A stretch of DNA of 55,297 bases from Gemmiger sp. An87 (GTDB lineage Bacteria > Bacillota > Clostridia > Oscillospirales > Ruminococcaceae). The notes under the pieces are model-generated. The model did no database searches and had not been told where the DNA came from. It saw only the letters and a program-made list of their open reading frames with translations. Location of the stretch: NCBI RefSeq assembly GCF_002159185.1, contig NZ_NFHD01000022.1:1-55297 (forward strand). The letters are read 5' to 3'. Below, piece after piece: positions 1 to 8,428 of this stretch. The translations under genes were made by a program, and so were the position numbers. Position 1 is the first letter of the stretch; each line of letters begins with the position of its first letter.

Positions 1-105
1 AACTTAACCCTGCTGTCCTACAGCTATTGTATCACGGGCACCTCAAAGCCTGCTGATACCTGAATTTATTAACTTTGAAACTTATTATACGAGGAGGTTG
101 ATTTT

Positions 106-399
106 ATGAAGTTGAGTATTCGAGAAAAGAAAGTGCTGTACGACTTTGCCTGTCCCAACCACCACAACACGGTGACACGGCTGAAATGGCTGACCGCCCT
201 GACCGTTGACCCGCAGGCCAAGCACCGGATGCTGAAACTGGCCCGGAAGATGGAAACGGAGATGGAAGAAAGCTGGTACACCGGCTTTTATCATCAGCTC
301 CGTACGGAGATGGACGAGTATTACCGTGCCAAGCGCCGCCTGCGTTTGGTAAAGGAAAACACCGACTATGAGGAGGATCTATATGACGAAGCTGTCTAA
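106..399 (+). CDS. Small hypothetical transposon-borne protein (97 aa)
   Basis: The 97-residue product is charged and predicted helical, rich in Arg, Lys and Glu, with no signal peptide or membrane segment. The ATG at 106 follows an AGGAGG site (92-97), a strong initiation signal. The 3' end overlaps the next gene by 17 bases, so the two are probably translationally coupled. Its place upstream of oriT and the relaxase suggests an accessory gene of the transposon. I do not recognise the family. Confidence 0.6.
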   Translation: MKLSIREKKVLYDFACPNHHNTVTRLKWLTALTVDPQAKHRMLKLARKMETEMEESWYTGFYHQLRTEMDEYYRAKRRLRLVKENTDYEEDLYDEAV

Positions 400-688
400 G
401 TATGAGAAGGAAACCATCATCAACTGGAACGAGGCGGAGGACACCGCCAGTATCTACACCTTCAACGCCGATCTGAAGCGCAGGCTGGCCGAGTTCAGCC
501 GGAAGTATCCCCAGCTGTGCCGGTTGGAGCGCAGCACCATTGAGGGCGGCGTGACCTATGTGATGGACAAGTCCCGTCTGTCCATCCGGCTGGTTCCGCC
601 GTACAGCGAAGAACGGCTGGCTGCTGCCAGAGAGTGCGCCAAACAGCACGGATTTCAGGTTTTGCGGACGGACAAAGAGAGCGCCTGA
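383..688 (+). CDS. Small hypothetical transposon-borne protein (101 aa)
   Basis: The product is a soluble protein of 101 residues starting MTKLSKYEKE. The ATG at 383 follows an AGGAGG site at 371-376 that lies inside the preceding gene; an upstream in-frame ATG at 368 lacks this spacing and is rejected. The middle contains a basic stretch and the C-terminus reads RLVPPYSEERLAAARECA. The pair 106-399 and 383-688 forms a tight two-gene unit ahead of the relaxase region. Function is unknown; I see no catalytic motif. Confidence 0.6.
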   Translation: MTKLSKYEKETIINWNEAEDTASIYTFNADLKRRLAEFSRKYPQLCRLERSTIEGGVTYVMDKSRLSIRLVPPYSEERLAAARECAKQHGFQVLRTDKESA

Positions 689-1112
689 AATCAGGTCAAT
701 TCACGGGAAAATGGCGGGTCTGCACCCGGTATTTTTGCGGTGAATTGGTATCGTGATACCACTGCACCCCCCTGCCGGAAAATGCGACAAAAGGAGCATG
801 CACAGCCGGAGGAGCTGACAGAAACTGCACAAGCGGTGGAAGTCAGCTTCTCCGGGCAGGAGTACAGAGGGATGCAGTCCCTTTGTGCTGGGTACAGGGG
901 CGCAGCGCCCTGTTGGGGTCAAGGGGTAAAGCCCATTGGCGGGTTGAGGGCAGCCAGCCCCATCGGGTCAAGGGTGAAACGCCTTGCCCAGGGAGAGTTG
1001 ATGCTTTGCGTCAATTCGTACTGGGTATTACCTGACGCAGAAATCCGCAGGTTTGGCGGCTTCGCCGCTGCTCCCCTTCGGGAAAAATCAACGGAGAATG
1101 GAGGGATGAAAA
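689..1112 (+). other. Non-coding stretch upstream of the relaxase
   Basis: This 424-base gap holds no convincing gene. A perfect palindrome with a two-base centre, GGTATC-GT-GATACC, lies at about 747-760. It is followed by GGGGTCAAGGGG-type repeats and, at 1007-1039, by the inverted repeat proposed as oriT. An open frame at 740-1162 runs through it but has no ribosome site and overlaps the relaxase start. Confidence 0.5.
1007..1039 (+). other. oriT: Candidate origin of transfer (inverted repeat next to relaxase gene)
   Basis: TGCGTCA (1007-1013) and TGACGCA (1033-1039) form a perfect 7-bp inverted repeat around a 19-base spacer. The site lies 73 bases upstream of the relaxase start. MOBV elements are known to carry oriT as an inverted repeat with an adjacent nick site just upstream of mob. 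The nick position cannot be read from sequence alone, so this is inference from structure and location. Confidence 0.4.
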
Positions 1113-2339
1113 TTGAAACTGACACGGCACAACGGACGCTCCGGCAAGCATGGCACCTATAATCCCCGGCACAATGACCGTCGGTTTGATGTGGAAAACA
1201 GCGAACACATTGATGCCCAGCGAGCCAAGAAAAATGTGTACTGGGACTGCTACCGTGGGTTCACTACCCCGGAACTTCGGGAAAATCTGGAACAGCCGGA
1301 TTTCAGCTTTGAAGAAATTGAGCGGATGTATTACTACGAGCATTATTCCGACCATGTGGATGCCCAGAATGCCCGGAACGAGAAAACACGACACACCGAG
1401 CGCAACCGCACGGTGGAAGATCTTTTGAAAAACAACAAGACCTGCCCGGAGGAAAGTATCTACCAGATTGGCACCATGGAAGAATCCGTTCCACCGGGTA
1501 CACTGGCACTCATTGTCAGCGAATTTTATGAGGAGTTTGAGCGGCGCTTTGGTTCCCATATCCACATTCTGGACTGGGCGCTGCATCTGGATGAGGGTAC
1601 GCCCCACATCCATGAGCGCCATGTGTTTGACTGCAAAAACCGGTATGGGGAGCTGTGTCCCCAGCAGGAAAAGGCGCTGGAGGAACTGGGCTTTGAATTG
1701 CCTGATCCGAGTAAGCCCAAGGGCAAACACAACAACCGCAAGCAGACCTTTGATGCAGTATGCCGGACGCTGCTTTTTGACATCAGCCGCAAACATGGAG
1801 TGCATTTGGAGCAGGAGCCATCCTATGGTGGGCGGGCATATCTGGAGAAGCAGGACTACATTCTGATGAAGCAAAAGGAGCAGCTGGCAGCGCAGGAACA
1901 GAAGCTGGAGGAACTAACTCTGAAAATCGAAGATGTGGAAACGCTGGTGGAGGAGGTTTCGGAACTTGCCTACGACAAGGCGGTGGAGGTTGTCACCGAT
2001 ACTGTCCGGCAGGAAACCCATCAGGAGGATATCCGGTTGGTGGAGGAAACGAAAAACTGGGTTCTCTCGCCGGAACGAAAAGCGCCGCAAAAAGAGCGTG
2101 AGTATGCCGCCGCCCGGTTGGATGGAGTAATTTCAAAGATCAAAAACGCCATGCAGTTTGCCCTGACAAAAATCCAGAAGAAGCTGATGCAGCCGGAGGT
2201 CAAGCAGGCTGGTAAACAGCAGATTCAGGAAAAGGCCAAGGAATCTATTCTTGCTTTCCTGAAAAAAGCCAAGCAGGACAGCGCACAGAGAGAATCCAAC
2301 CGGAAAAAGCAGCAGAAAAAACAGGATATGGAGCTTTGA
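1113..2339 (+). CDS. MobA/TnpZ-like MOBV relaxase
   Basis: This 408-residue protein should nick the transposon at oriT and pilot single-stranded DNA through a conjugation channel supplied by a helper. The signature is HLDEGTPHIHERH at about residues 158-170, the HUH metal-binding motif of the Mob/Pre (MOBV) family. The C-terminal third (from about 245) is highly charged and predicted coiled coil. The start is TTG at 1113, seven bases after GGAGGG (1100-1105); the nearby ATG at 1106 opens another frame. A lone relaxase in a Tn4451-type unit fits mobilization in trans by a resident ICE. Confidence 0.85.
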   Translation: MKLTRHNGRSGKHGTYNPRHNDRRFDVENSEHIDAQRAKKNVYWDCYRGFTTPELRENLEQPDFSFEEIERMYYYEHYSDHVDAQNARNEKTRHTERNRTVEDLLKNNKTCPEESIYQIGTMEESVPPGTLALIVSEFYEEFERRFGSHIHILDWALHLDEGTPHIHERHVFDCKNRYGELCPQQEKALEELGFELPDPSKPKGKHNNRKQTFDAVCRTLLFDISRKHGVHLEQEPSYGGRAYLEKQDYILMKQKEQLAAQEQKLEELTLKIEDVETLVEEVSELAYDKAVEVVTDTVRQETHQEDIRLVEETKNWVLSPERKAPQKEREYAAARLDGVISKIKNAMQFALTKIQKKLMQPEVKQAGKQQIQEKAKESILAFLKKAKQDSAQRESNRKKQQKKQDMEL

Positions 2340-2394
2340 GGCATCTGGTTTTGCGAACAAATCAGGTGCTTTTTTCTGGAGGAGGTGAGAAACA

Positions 2395-3780
2395 TTGAAC
2401 AGCGAATCGCAGAGTTTCGTGCCTGCAACCCAGCAGGCCGAAAGTGAGGAATCGACCGTTGATGAAGTGCGGGAAAGCCTTTCCACGACGGAAAAAGGAC
2501 AACCGGCCAACACCATTGGAAATTGCCGCACGGTGTTTTGCCAAGATCCGCTTTTGCGGGGCGCAATTCGGCTGAATCTGCTGACTGACCGTGTGGACAT
2601 TGTGCGGGATTTGGGCTGGCGCAGAAGCACCAGCGCTTTAACCGATACCGATGTCAAATATCTGCTCCTTTACTTTGAACAGAACTACGGCCTGACCAGT
2701 GAGAAGAAGCTAATGGCGGCACTCTCCATCGTGGCAAACGAAAACTGCTATCACCCCATTCAGGATGTGCTGAACAGTCTGGAGTGGGACGGCAAGCCCC
2801 GGATACGCTCCTGTCTGCATCACTTTTTAGGGGCTGACGAGAGCGACTATGTGGAAGAAATGCTCAAGCACTTCCTGCTGGGAGCCATCCGCCGGGTGTT
2901 CCATCCAGGTTCCAAGTACGAGGAGCTGCTCTGTCTGGTGGGCGGCCAGGGAGCCGGAAAGTCCACCTTCTTTCGCTTCCTGGCGATACAGGATGAGTGG
3001 TTCTCCGATGACCTGAAAAAGCTGGATGATGACAAGGTGTTTGCCAAGCTGCAAGGCCACTGGATCATTGAGATGTCGGAGATGCTGGCCACCAGTAACG
3101 CCAAGAGCATCGAGGAGATCCGCTCCTTTATCAGCCGACAAAAGGAAACCTACCGTACCCCCTATGAGACCCAGCCCAAAGACCGTCTGCGGCAGTGTGT
3201 GTTCGGTGGTTCCTCCAACACGCTGGACTTTCTGCCCCTTGACCGGGCTGGAAATCGCCGGTTCCTGCCAGTGATGATTTATCCGGAGAAAGCAGAGGTT
3301 CACATTCTGGAGGATGAAGCTGCTTCCAGAGAATATCTGTTGCAGGTATGGGCAGAGGCGATGACCATTTACCGCAGCGGAGAGTATTCCATGAAGTTTT
3401 CAAAGGAGATTCAGAAGCAGCTGGTGGAGGTTCAGAAGGACTTCATGCCGGAGGATACCGAGGCCGGGCAAATCCTGGGCTTTCTGGAGCACTACACCGG
3501 CAATGTAGTCTGCTCCAAGCAGCTGTTCAAGGAAGCGTTGGGACACGCCTTTGAGGAGCCGAAGCGGTGGCAGCTGCATAACATCAACGAGATCATGAAC
3601 ACGGTGGTGACGGGCTGGAAGCCTTTCTCTAACCCCCGGATGTTTGCTGGATATGGGCGGCAGCGTGGCTGGGAACGGGAGAGTTCCGGCAACGAACTGC
3701 CCGGCAACGAAAGTGGATTTGTGGAGCTTAGTGAGGAAGATGTCCATCAGCTGGAACTGCCAAAGGAGTGGATTGCCTGA
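2395..3780 (+). CDS. VapE-family P-loop ATPase/primase-helicase-like protein
   Basis: The protein has 461 residues. A Walker A motif GGQGAGKST lies at about residues 183-191, followed by the VapE features DDLKKLDDDKVFAKLQGHWIIEMSEM and FGGSSNTLDFLPLDRAGNRRF, typical of the virulence-associated E helicase-like domain. VapE-like proteins occur in phages, satellites and transposons and are thought to act in element replication. The start is TTG at 2395 after GGAGGTGAGA (2381-2390). It lies 55 bases after the relaxase gene and is probably in the same transcript. Confidence 0.8.
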   Translation: MNSESQSFVPATQQAESEESTVDEVRESLSTTEKGQPANTIGNCRTVFCQDPLLRGAIRLNLLTDRVDIVRDLGWRRSTSALTDTDVKYLLLYFEQNYGLTSEKKLMAALSIVANENCYHPIQDVLNSLEWDGKPRIRSCLHHFLGADESDYVEEMLKHFLLGAIRRVFHPGSKYEELLCLVGGQGAGKSTFFRFLAIQDEWFSDDLKKLDDDKVFAKLQGHWIIEMSEMLATSNAKSIEEIRSFISRQKETYRTPYETQPKDRLRQCVFGGSSNTLDFLPLDRAGNRRFLPVMIYPEKAEVHILEDEAASREYLLQVWAEAMTIYRSGEYSMKFSKEIQKQLVEVQKDFMPEDTEAGQILGFLEHYTGNVVCSKQLFKEALGHAFEEPKRWQLHNINEIMNTVVTGWKPFSNPRMFAGYGRQRGWERESSGNELPGNESGFVELSEEDVHQLELPKEWIA

Positions 3781-4047
3781 TTTACAGGGCTTGTTGCTCT
3801 GTTTGTTGTCGGCTTGTTGCTGACTTTATTGCCGTAAAAATGGGGGTATGGACACGATAAATGCCCGTAAAGCAAGGCTTTTTGGTGGGTATCTGTTCTC
3901 TGACAACGAAAGCAACGAGATTTCACAAGAAAATTTGAAAAGTAAGAAACGATGGCCAGACGATAGGTTACAGGTTTTTTGGAGTCCGTTGCCGGACTTC
4001 GTTGCCGATGCCCTTTGTCTGGCTTTTCTGATCTATGGAGGTAGCCT

Positions 4048-4212
4048 ATGGAGAAAACCCAAAAACAAGAAAGCAAACAGCGCAAAAAAGTAAAGTTTAT
4101 CGTGGTACGGGAGTTTTCCGGCGAGAAAACCATGCGGGAAGCCTTTGAACAGCTCATTGAACGGCAAACCTGCGAACACTTTGAAGAATGGCTGGAACGC
4201 AAGGCAAGCTGA
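4048..4212 (+). CDS. tnpW: TnpW-family transposon-encoded protein (54 aa)
   Basis: A short gene of 54 codons plus stop, ATG at 4048 preceded by GGAGG (4037-4041). The product begins MEKTQKQESKQRKK, a basic N-terminus, and ends HFEEWLERKAS after an EKTMREAFEQLI helix. This matches the small TnpW proteins that sit just upstream of TnpX-like recombinases in Tn4451-type elements; their role is unknown. The preceding 267 bases (3781-4047) contain repeated TTGTTGCT and GTTGCCG runs and no convincing gene. Confidence 0.75.
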   Translation: MEKTQKQESKQRKKVKFIVVREFSGEKTMREAFEQLIERQTCEHFEEWLERKAS

Positions 4213-4287
4213 GGGATTTGGTTGAAGAAAAAACAGGGGCATGGTATAATATGTATATCGTGTCCCTGTTCATAGAAGGAGATTGCT

Positions 4288-5940
4288 ATGAGCAGGAAAA
4301 AGCAAGTCAATCAGAAAATCACAGCCCTCTATTGCCGTATTTCTCTGGACGATGGCGGCGATAACGAGAGCATGAGTATCAGCAATCAAAAAATCATGCT
4401 TCGGGACTTTGCCGAGAAAAACGGGATGTTCCAGTATGAGTATTATGTGGACGATGGTTACACAGGCCGCAATTTCAATCGTCCGGCTTTTCAGCGGATG
4501 ATTGCCGATATTGAGGCCGATAAAATCGGTTGTGTCATTACCAAAGACCTGTCCAGACTGGGAAGAAATTATATCGAAGCCGGCAGTTATATTGAAATCT
4601 TCTTCCCTAAACACAATGTCCGCTATATTGCCATTACGGATGGCGTGGACAGTTTGACCCGTCAGGAAATGGACATCACGCCCTTCAAGAATATCCTGAA
4701 CGATATGTATAGCCGGGATATTTCTAAGAAAGTGCTGGCGGGGCGTATGACCCGTTCCAGACAGGGGAAGTTCTGCGGTGGACAGCCTCCCCTGGGGCTG
4801 ATGCGTGACCCGGAGGATCGGGGGCATTTGATCCTTGACCCGGAAACTGCTCCAGTGATTCGAAAAATCTATGACCTGGCACTGGATGGCTGGGGCTGTA
4901 TGCGGATTGCCAAGCAGCTGATGGAGGACAAGGTCCCCATCACCAGAGTAAAAGGAAATACCGCCTGCGATGTCAACTACTATGCGTGGGGCGGCGCAAG
5001 AATCAGCCATATCCTGCGTAACCCCTTTTATAAGGGCGCTCATCTGGTTTGCCGGACACACCAGAAAGGGATTCGCTCCAACACCTATGACATTATTCCC
5101 CGTGAGGACTGGGAAATCATTGAGGGTTGTCATGAAGCGATTGTGACACCGGAGGAATGGGAGCAGGTACAGGCAATCGTAGATCGCAGGCCACCTATTA
5201 TGCAAGGAAATGCTTGCCCCTTCTACAACTTGTTCCACGGCATTATCTACTGCGCCACCTGTGGGAAATCCATGCAGGTGCGGTATGAAAAGGTCGGCAG
5301 AACTGGCAAAAACCGCTTTACCGGCGAGATGCGGGAACCGATTGATAAGGCGTATTATATCTGTCAGACCTACAACCGGCTGGGCAAAAACGCCTGCACC
5401 AGCCATAAAATCGAAGCCAGGGATTTGTATAATCTCGTTCTGAAGGATATTCAGGAACTGGCAGCGATGGCGCTCAAAGATGCAGATGCCTTTTATCAGC
5501 GGTTGAGCAGCCGGATGGAGTGCCGGTATATGGCGGATGCTTCCGAGATGCAGAAAGAGCGTGAACGCCTGGAAGCAAGAAACCGGGAAATTGACGATAT
5601 GTTCCTGAACCTTTACACCGACAAGGCCAAGGGTGTGCTCTCTGAGCAGCGTTTTATGAAGTTGACCGCCGCTATGGAGCAGGAACAGGAAGAAAATCAG
5701 CGCCGGTTGCAGGAACTGATGCGAATGCTTCAGCAGTCCGATGCTCAGGAAAGTGAAGTCCGTACCTTTATCCGGGAGATTCGGCAGTATGCTACCATTC
5801 AGGAGCTGGATGAAACGGTACTGAACCGCCTGATCAGCCGAATTCTGGTGGGAGAGGTCAAGAAGGTTGATGGGCAGAAGGTGCAGGAAGTCAGGATTGT
5901 TTATAATTTCGTGGGGGAAATCCCAGCAACAATTGAATAA
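4288..5940 (+). CDS. Large serine recombinase (TnpX-like transposase)
   Basis: The 550-residue protein excises and inserts the transposon by serine recombination. The N-terminal resolvase domain (about 10-160) has ALYCRIS with the expected nucleophile Ser19, and KDLSRLGRNYIEAGSYIE. A recombinase domain (about 180-290) follows, then a zinc ribbon with CATCGKSM and CTSH, then a coiled-coil region from about 410, the normal order for large serine recombinases. The length is full and the ATG at 4288 follows AGAAGGAG. It should recognise a GA core dinucleotide, as TnpX does, which fits the proposed right end. Confidence 0.9.
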   Translation: MSRKKQVNQKITALYCRISLDDGGDNESMSISNQKIMLRDFAEKNGMFQYEYYVDDGYTGRNFNRPAFQRMIADIEADKIGCVITKDLSRLGRNYIEAGSYIEIFFPKHNVRYIAITDGVDSLTRQEMDITPFKNILNDMYSRDISKKVLAGRMTRSRQGKFCGGQPPLGLMRDPEDRGHLILDPETAPVIRKIYDLALDGWGCMRIAKQLMEDKVPITRVKGNTACDVNYYAWGGARISHILRNPFYKGAHLVCRTHQKGIRSNTYDIIPREDWEIIEGCHEAIVTPEEWEQVQAIVDRRPPIMQGNACPFYNLFHGIIYCATCGKSMQVRYEKVGRTGKNRFTGEMREPIDKAYYICQTYNRLGKNACTSHKIEARDLYNLVLKDIQELAAMALKDADAFYQRLSSRMECRYMADASEMQKERERLEARNREIDDMFLNLYTDKAKGVLSEQRFMKLTAAMEQEQEENQRRLQELMRMLQQSDAQESEVRTFIREIRQYATIQELDETVLNRLISRILVGEVKKVDGQKVQEVRIVYNFVGEIPATIE

Positions 5941-6024
5941 TTGCATGATAGCCCTTCTCTAATAGGGAAGGGTCATTGAAACAGGTAACAAGAGCACAAA
6001 GATTCAAGGAGATGATAGGATATT

Positions 6025-7077
6025 ATGCCAATGATTGATACCTACAGAAATAATGTTTCTCGTAAGCGTACAGAACTGTCTAAGTTGTCCAGTGATAGGG
6101 CAAAAGAAAGTGCCAAGAAAGCACAACAGAAACAGAAAATTATATCTGCAACCAATTCAATAAATCGGACAAATTCACAGTCAATTATCCGTTCAAAAAG
6201 GTCAGAAATTGAAAGGGCAGAAAAGGAAATAGCTTCTATTGATAAGAAAATTGCAGATTTAGATAGAAAGATTGCTCAAAAGGAAACGGAAATTGCAAAT
6301 GAGGAAAAGAAGGTTCGTACTGAGGAGGATAAGATCCGGAAAAAACAAGAGCAAGAGGATAAGAAGCGGCAAAAAGACAATGAAAAGACACTAAAAGAAA
6401 TCAATCGAGCAATTTCCATGCAACAAAGAATGCAATTTGATATGCAGAAGGATATTGATCAGTTAAAAGCGGTGCCAGAAAAAATAACAGTACTGTTTTT
6501 TGCAACAAATCCCAAAGGTACTTCTCAACTTCGTTTGGATGAGGAAGCCCGAACTATTCAGGAAATGATTCGTAAATCTGAACACAGGGATTCAATTTCT
6601 TTTGAAACTCGATGGGCAGTTCGACCTTTAGATATTTTACAAGCAATTAATGAAATAAACCCAGATGTTGTCCATTTTAGTGGACATGGTGCTGATACAG
6701 GAGAACTTGTTTTAGAGAATACGGACGGTTCAGCAAAAATTGTTACAAAAGAAGCTATAACGCAAACAATTATGGCTTCTTCTGATAAAATCCATTTGTT
6801 GTTCTTCAATGCGTGTTTTTCCTATGAACAAGCACAGGAGGTTATTAACCATGTGGATGCGGCCATTGGCATGACTACCTCCATAAGTGATAAAGCAGCT
6901 TGTACATTTGCAGCTCAATTTTACTCATCATTGGGATTTGGATTTTCTGTAAAAAAAGCCTTTGACCAAGCCAAAGGTGTTATGATGCTTGAATCACCAG
7001 AAGAAGCAAATACGCCTATATTGTATACAAAAGACGGTATAGAAGCTGACAGCCTTTTTATTGTAAATCCAAATTAA
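6025..7077 (+). CDS. CHAT-domain (caspase-like) protease with N-terminal coiled coil; transposon cargo
   Basis: The 350-residue protein has two parts. Residues 1 to about 155 are a Lys/Glu-rich coiled coil. Residues about 158-340 form a CHAT domain with the catalytic pair His221 in VVHFSGHG and Cys264 in LLFFNACFS. CHAT proteases act in bacterial immunity and cell-death pathways, usually activated by a partner sensor; none is encoded beside this gene, so the coiled coil may itself mediate sensing or assembly. The ATG at 6025 follows AAGGAGATGA. The gene is visibly A+T-richer than its neighbours, a sign of separate origin, and it is flanked by related hairpins. Confidence 0.8.
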   Translation: MPMIDTYRNNVSRKRTELSKLSSDRAKESAKKAQQKQKIISATNSINRTNSQSIIRSKRSEIERAEKEIASIDKKIADLDRKIAQKETEIANEEKKVRTEEDKIRKKQEQEDKKRQKDNEKTLKEINRAISMQQRMQFDMQKDIDQLKAVPEKITVLFFATNPKGTSQLRLDEEARTIQEMIRKSEHRDSISFETRWAVRPLDILQAINEINPDVVHFSGHGADTGELVLENTDGSAKIVTKEAITQTIMASSDKIHLLFFNACFSYEQAQEVINHVDAAIGMTTSISDKAACTFAAQFYSSLGFGFSVKKAFDQAKGVMMLESPEEANTPILYTKDGIEADSLFIVNPN

Positions 7078-7094
7078 ATCATGATAGCGTATAG

Positions 7095-7126
7095 CCCTTC
7101 TCCTCTACGGAGAGGGGTTATTTTTT
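7095..7126 (+). terminator. Rho-independent terminator after the CHAT gene
   Basis: The stem CCCTTCTCC / GGAGAGGGG with a TCTAC loop is followed by TTATTTTTT. A related but weaker hairpin (CCCTTC...GAAGGG) follows the recombinase gene at about 5952-5972. Both copies are preceded by CATGATAG. Confidence 0.75.
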
Positions 7127-7151
7127 GCCCATTTTTGAATTCATCACTTGA

Positions 7152-7397
7152 CATTGTGGCAAAGAGCTCATGAGTCGGGATGAGCTGGCTGTTTTGGATG
7201 GCAGCAAATGTATCCTGCAGCTGCGAGGCGTTCGACCGTTTCTATCCGATAAATATGATCTGACCCAGCATCCGAACTACAAGTACACAGCGGATTTTGA
7301 TAAGAAGCTCACCTTCGACATCGAGAAGTATCTGGACACCAGAGCAAAGCTTCACCCGAAGGATGAGTTTTTTGTTATTGAGGAGGATGTGGAGTAA
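7152..7397 (+). pseudogene. C-terminal fragment of VirD4/TraG coupling protein
   Basis: The frame reads GKELMSRDELAVLDG, then CILQLRGVRPFLSDKYDLTQ, ending at 7397. This is the conserved C-terminus of the type IV coupling protein ATPase of clostridial ICEs. Only about 80 of the roughly 600 residues expected are present, with no Walker motifs. A stop codon (7149-7151) and non-homologous sequence lie directly upstream, so the transposon probably inserted here. The ATG at 7170 is internal and not a true start. Loss of this protein should block ICE self-transfer unless a second copy exists. Confidence 0.75.
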
Positions 7398-7583
7398 AGT
7401 TATACAGACGCTCAAAGGGCAGGCAGCATCCGCTGCCTGTTTACATATCCGAGGCTGACCAATCATCAGCTCCGGATATTTTTATGCCCTTCTATGACCG
7501 GCAGGTGCACATGCAGGAAAGGAGGGCGCTATCAACCACAGTATCCCGACCAAACAGGCGGGCAAAACAAGGAGGACAAAATT

Positions 7584-7698
7584 ATGGCATTTTTCAACAG
7601 CGCAGTTGACGTATTGCAGACTCTCGTCGTGGCACTGGGTGCCGGTCTTGGCATCTGGGGCGCAATCAACCTGCTGGAAGGTTATGGCAACGATAACC
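7584..7698 (+). CDS. Maff2-family small membrane protein, 5' exon
   Basis: The ATG at 7584 follows AAGGAGGACAAA. The first 38 codons give MAFFNSAVDVLQTLVVALGA and on to EGYGNDN, a single hydrophobic segment typical of the Maff2 family, a small membrane protein encoded between the coupling protein and VirB6 in clostridial ICEs (possibly VirB2-like). The frame is broken at 7699 by a group II intron. Without splicing, translation would run a few codons into the intron and stop at RATRS. Confidence 0.8.
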
Positions 7699-8428
7699 GT
7701 GCGACACGTTCCTAACTGAAAAGGTTAGGCACTAAGTCGAAGGGCTTTATAGCCTGAAATCTTAGGAGAACTGACAATCCGATGGGTGGAATGAAGGGGT
7801 AACGCCCGGAAACGCCCACACTGATACTCCGATTGGCCTTGAAGTGTGCAACCGCTTCCCGGTCAAAAGCTCGGTGAAGTCGGCAGAGAGTGGCCGTAAG
7901 CGGAGCCATCCGCACGAAACCCGCCCAGAGGTGGGCGGCGTCACCTATATGCCGGGTGTCAGATACTCATGGTGAGAATGTGCGACCGACCGCACTGACG
8001 TACTCCCGAATGTACGAGTCTAAACGTTGTGAGTATGCCGAAAGGCTGCGGCCATTTAATATGGCGTGTCCGTGGATGAGTAAGACTGGTTGTTATGAAA
8101 CTCCACATGCCGTTACAGGCGGTAAGGTTCCTTTGGAACCGGGCACAGGCTCAGAGGGAGCACCTAAAAGTATCTCATGATAGGATTGTCGGAACGTGGA
8201 AAGCTGGGAACGTATGAAACAAGCCGTTGCAGGCCGTTGGGTGGGAAAGTCGGACAAAACCGGTATAACCGCACTTAATCCCAGTGAGAGTAGGGGCATT
8301 GTACCGATGAAGCGGAAATAACAAGTCCGCGGAGGGACGGCCCCAAGTCGGAAATGAATTGAGAATACTGAAAACACAACAAACACAGCTTCGAGTATGA
8401 CAAAGAAAATCCAAACCGAAAGGGGTGG

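Larger units (their letters stand above)
1..7151 (+). mobile_element. Tn4451-like mobilizable transposon with CHAT cargo (left end not seen)
   Basis: It holds a MOBV relaxase (TnpZ-like), a VapE-like ATPase, a TnpW protein and a TnpX-like large serine recombinase, the set known from Tn4451-type elements. The right boundary is placed near 7150 because coupling-protein homology resumes abruptly there, with codons reading GKELMSRDELA from 7158. A GA dinucleotide, the target used by TnpX-type enzymes, is at 7150-7151. The CHAT gene at 6025-7077 therefore lies inside the element. The left end was not found and is probably upstream of position 1. Confidence 0.7.

Noticed and set aside
740-1162. Open frame of 140 codons upstream of the relaxase
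   Set aside because: It has no ribosome site, overlaps the relaxase start in another frame, and runs through the repeat-rich oriT region.
3848-4093. Open frame of 81 codons before tnpW
   Set aside because: It overlaps the tnpW start, has no family resemblance and covers a low-complexity stretch with repeated GTTGCCG.
7890-8180. Open frame of 96 codons inside the group II intron
   Set aside because: It overlaps domain I of the intron RNA, where structure rather than coding is expected.
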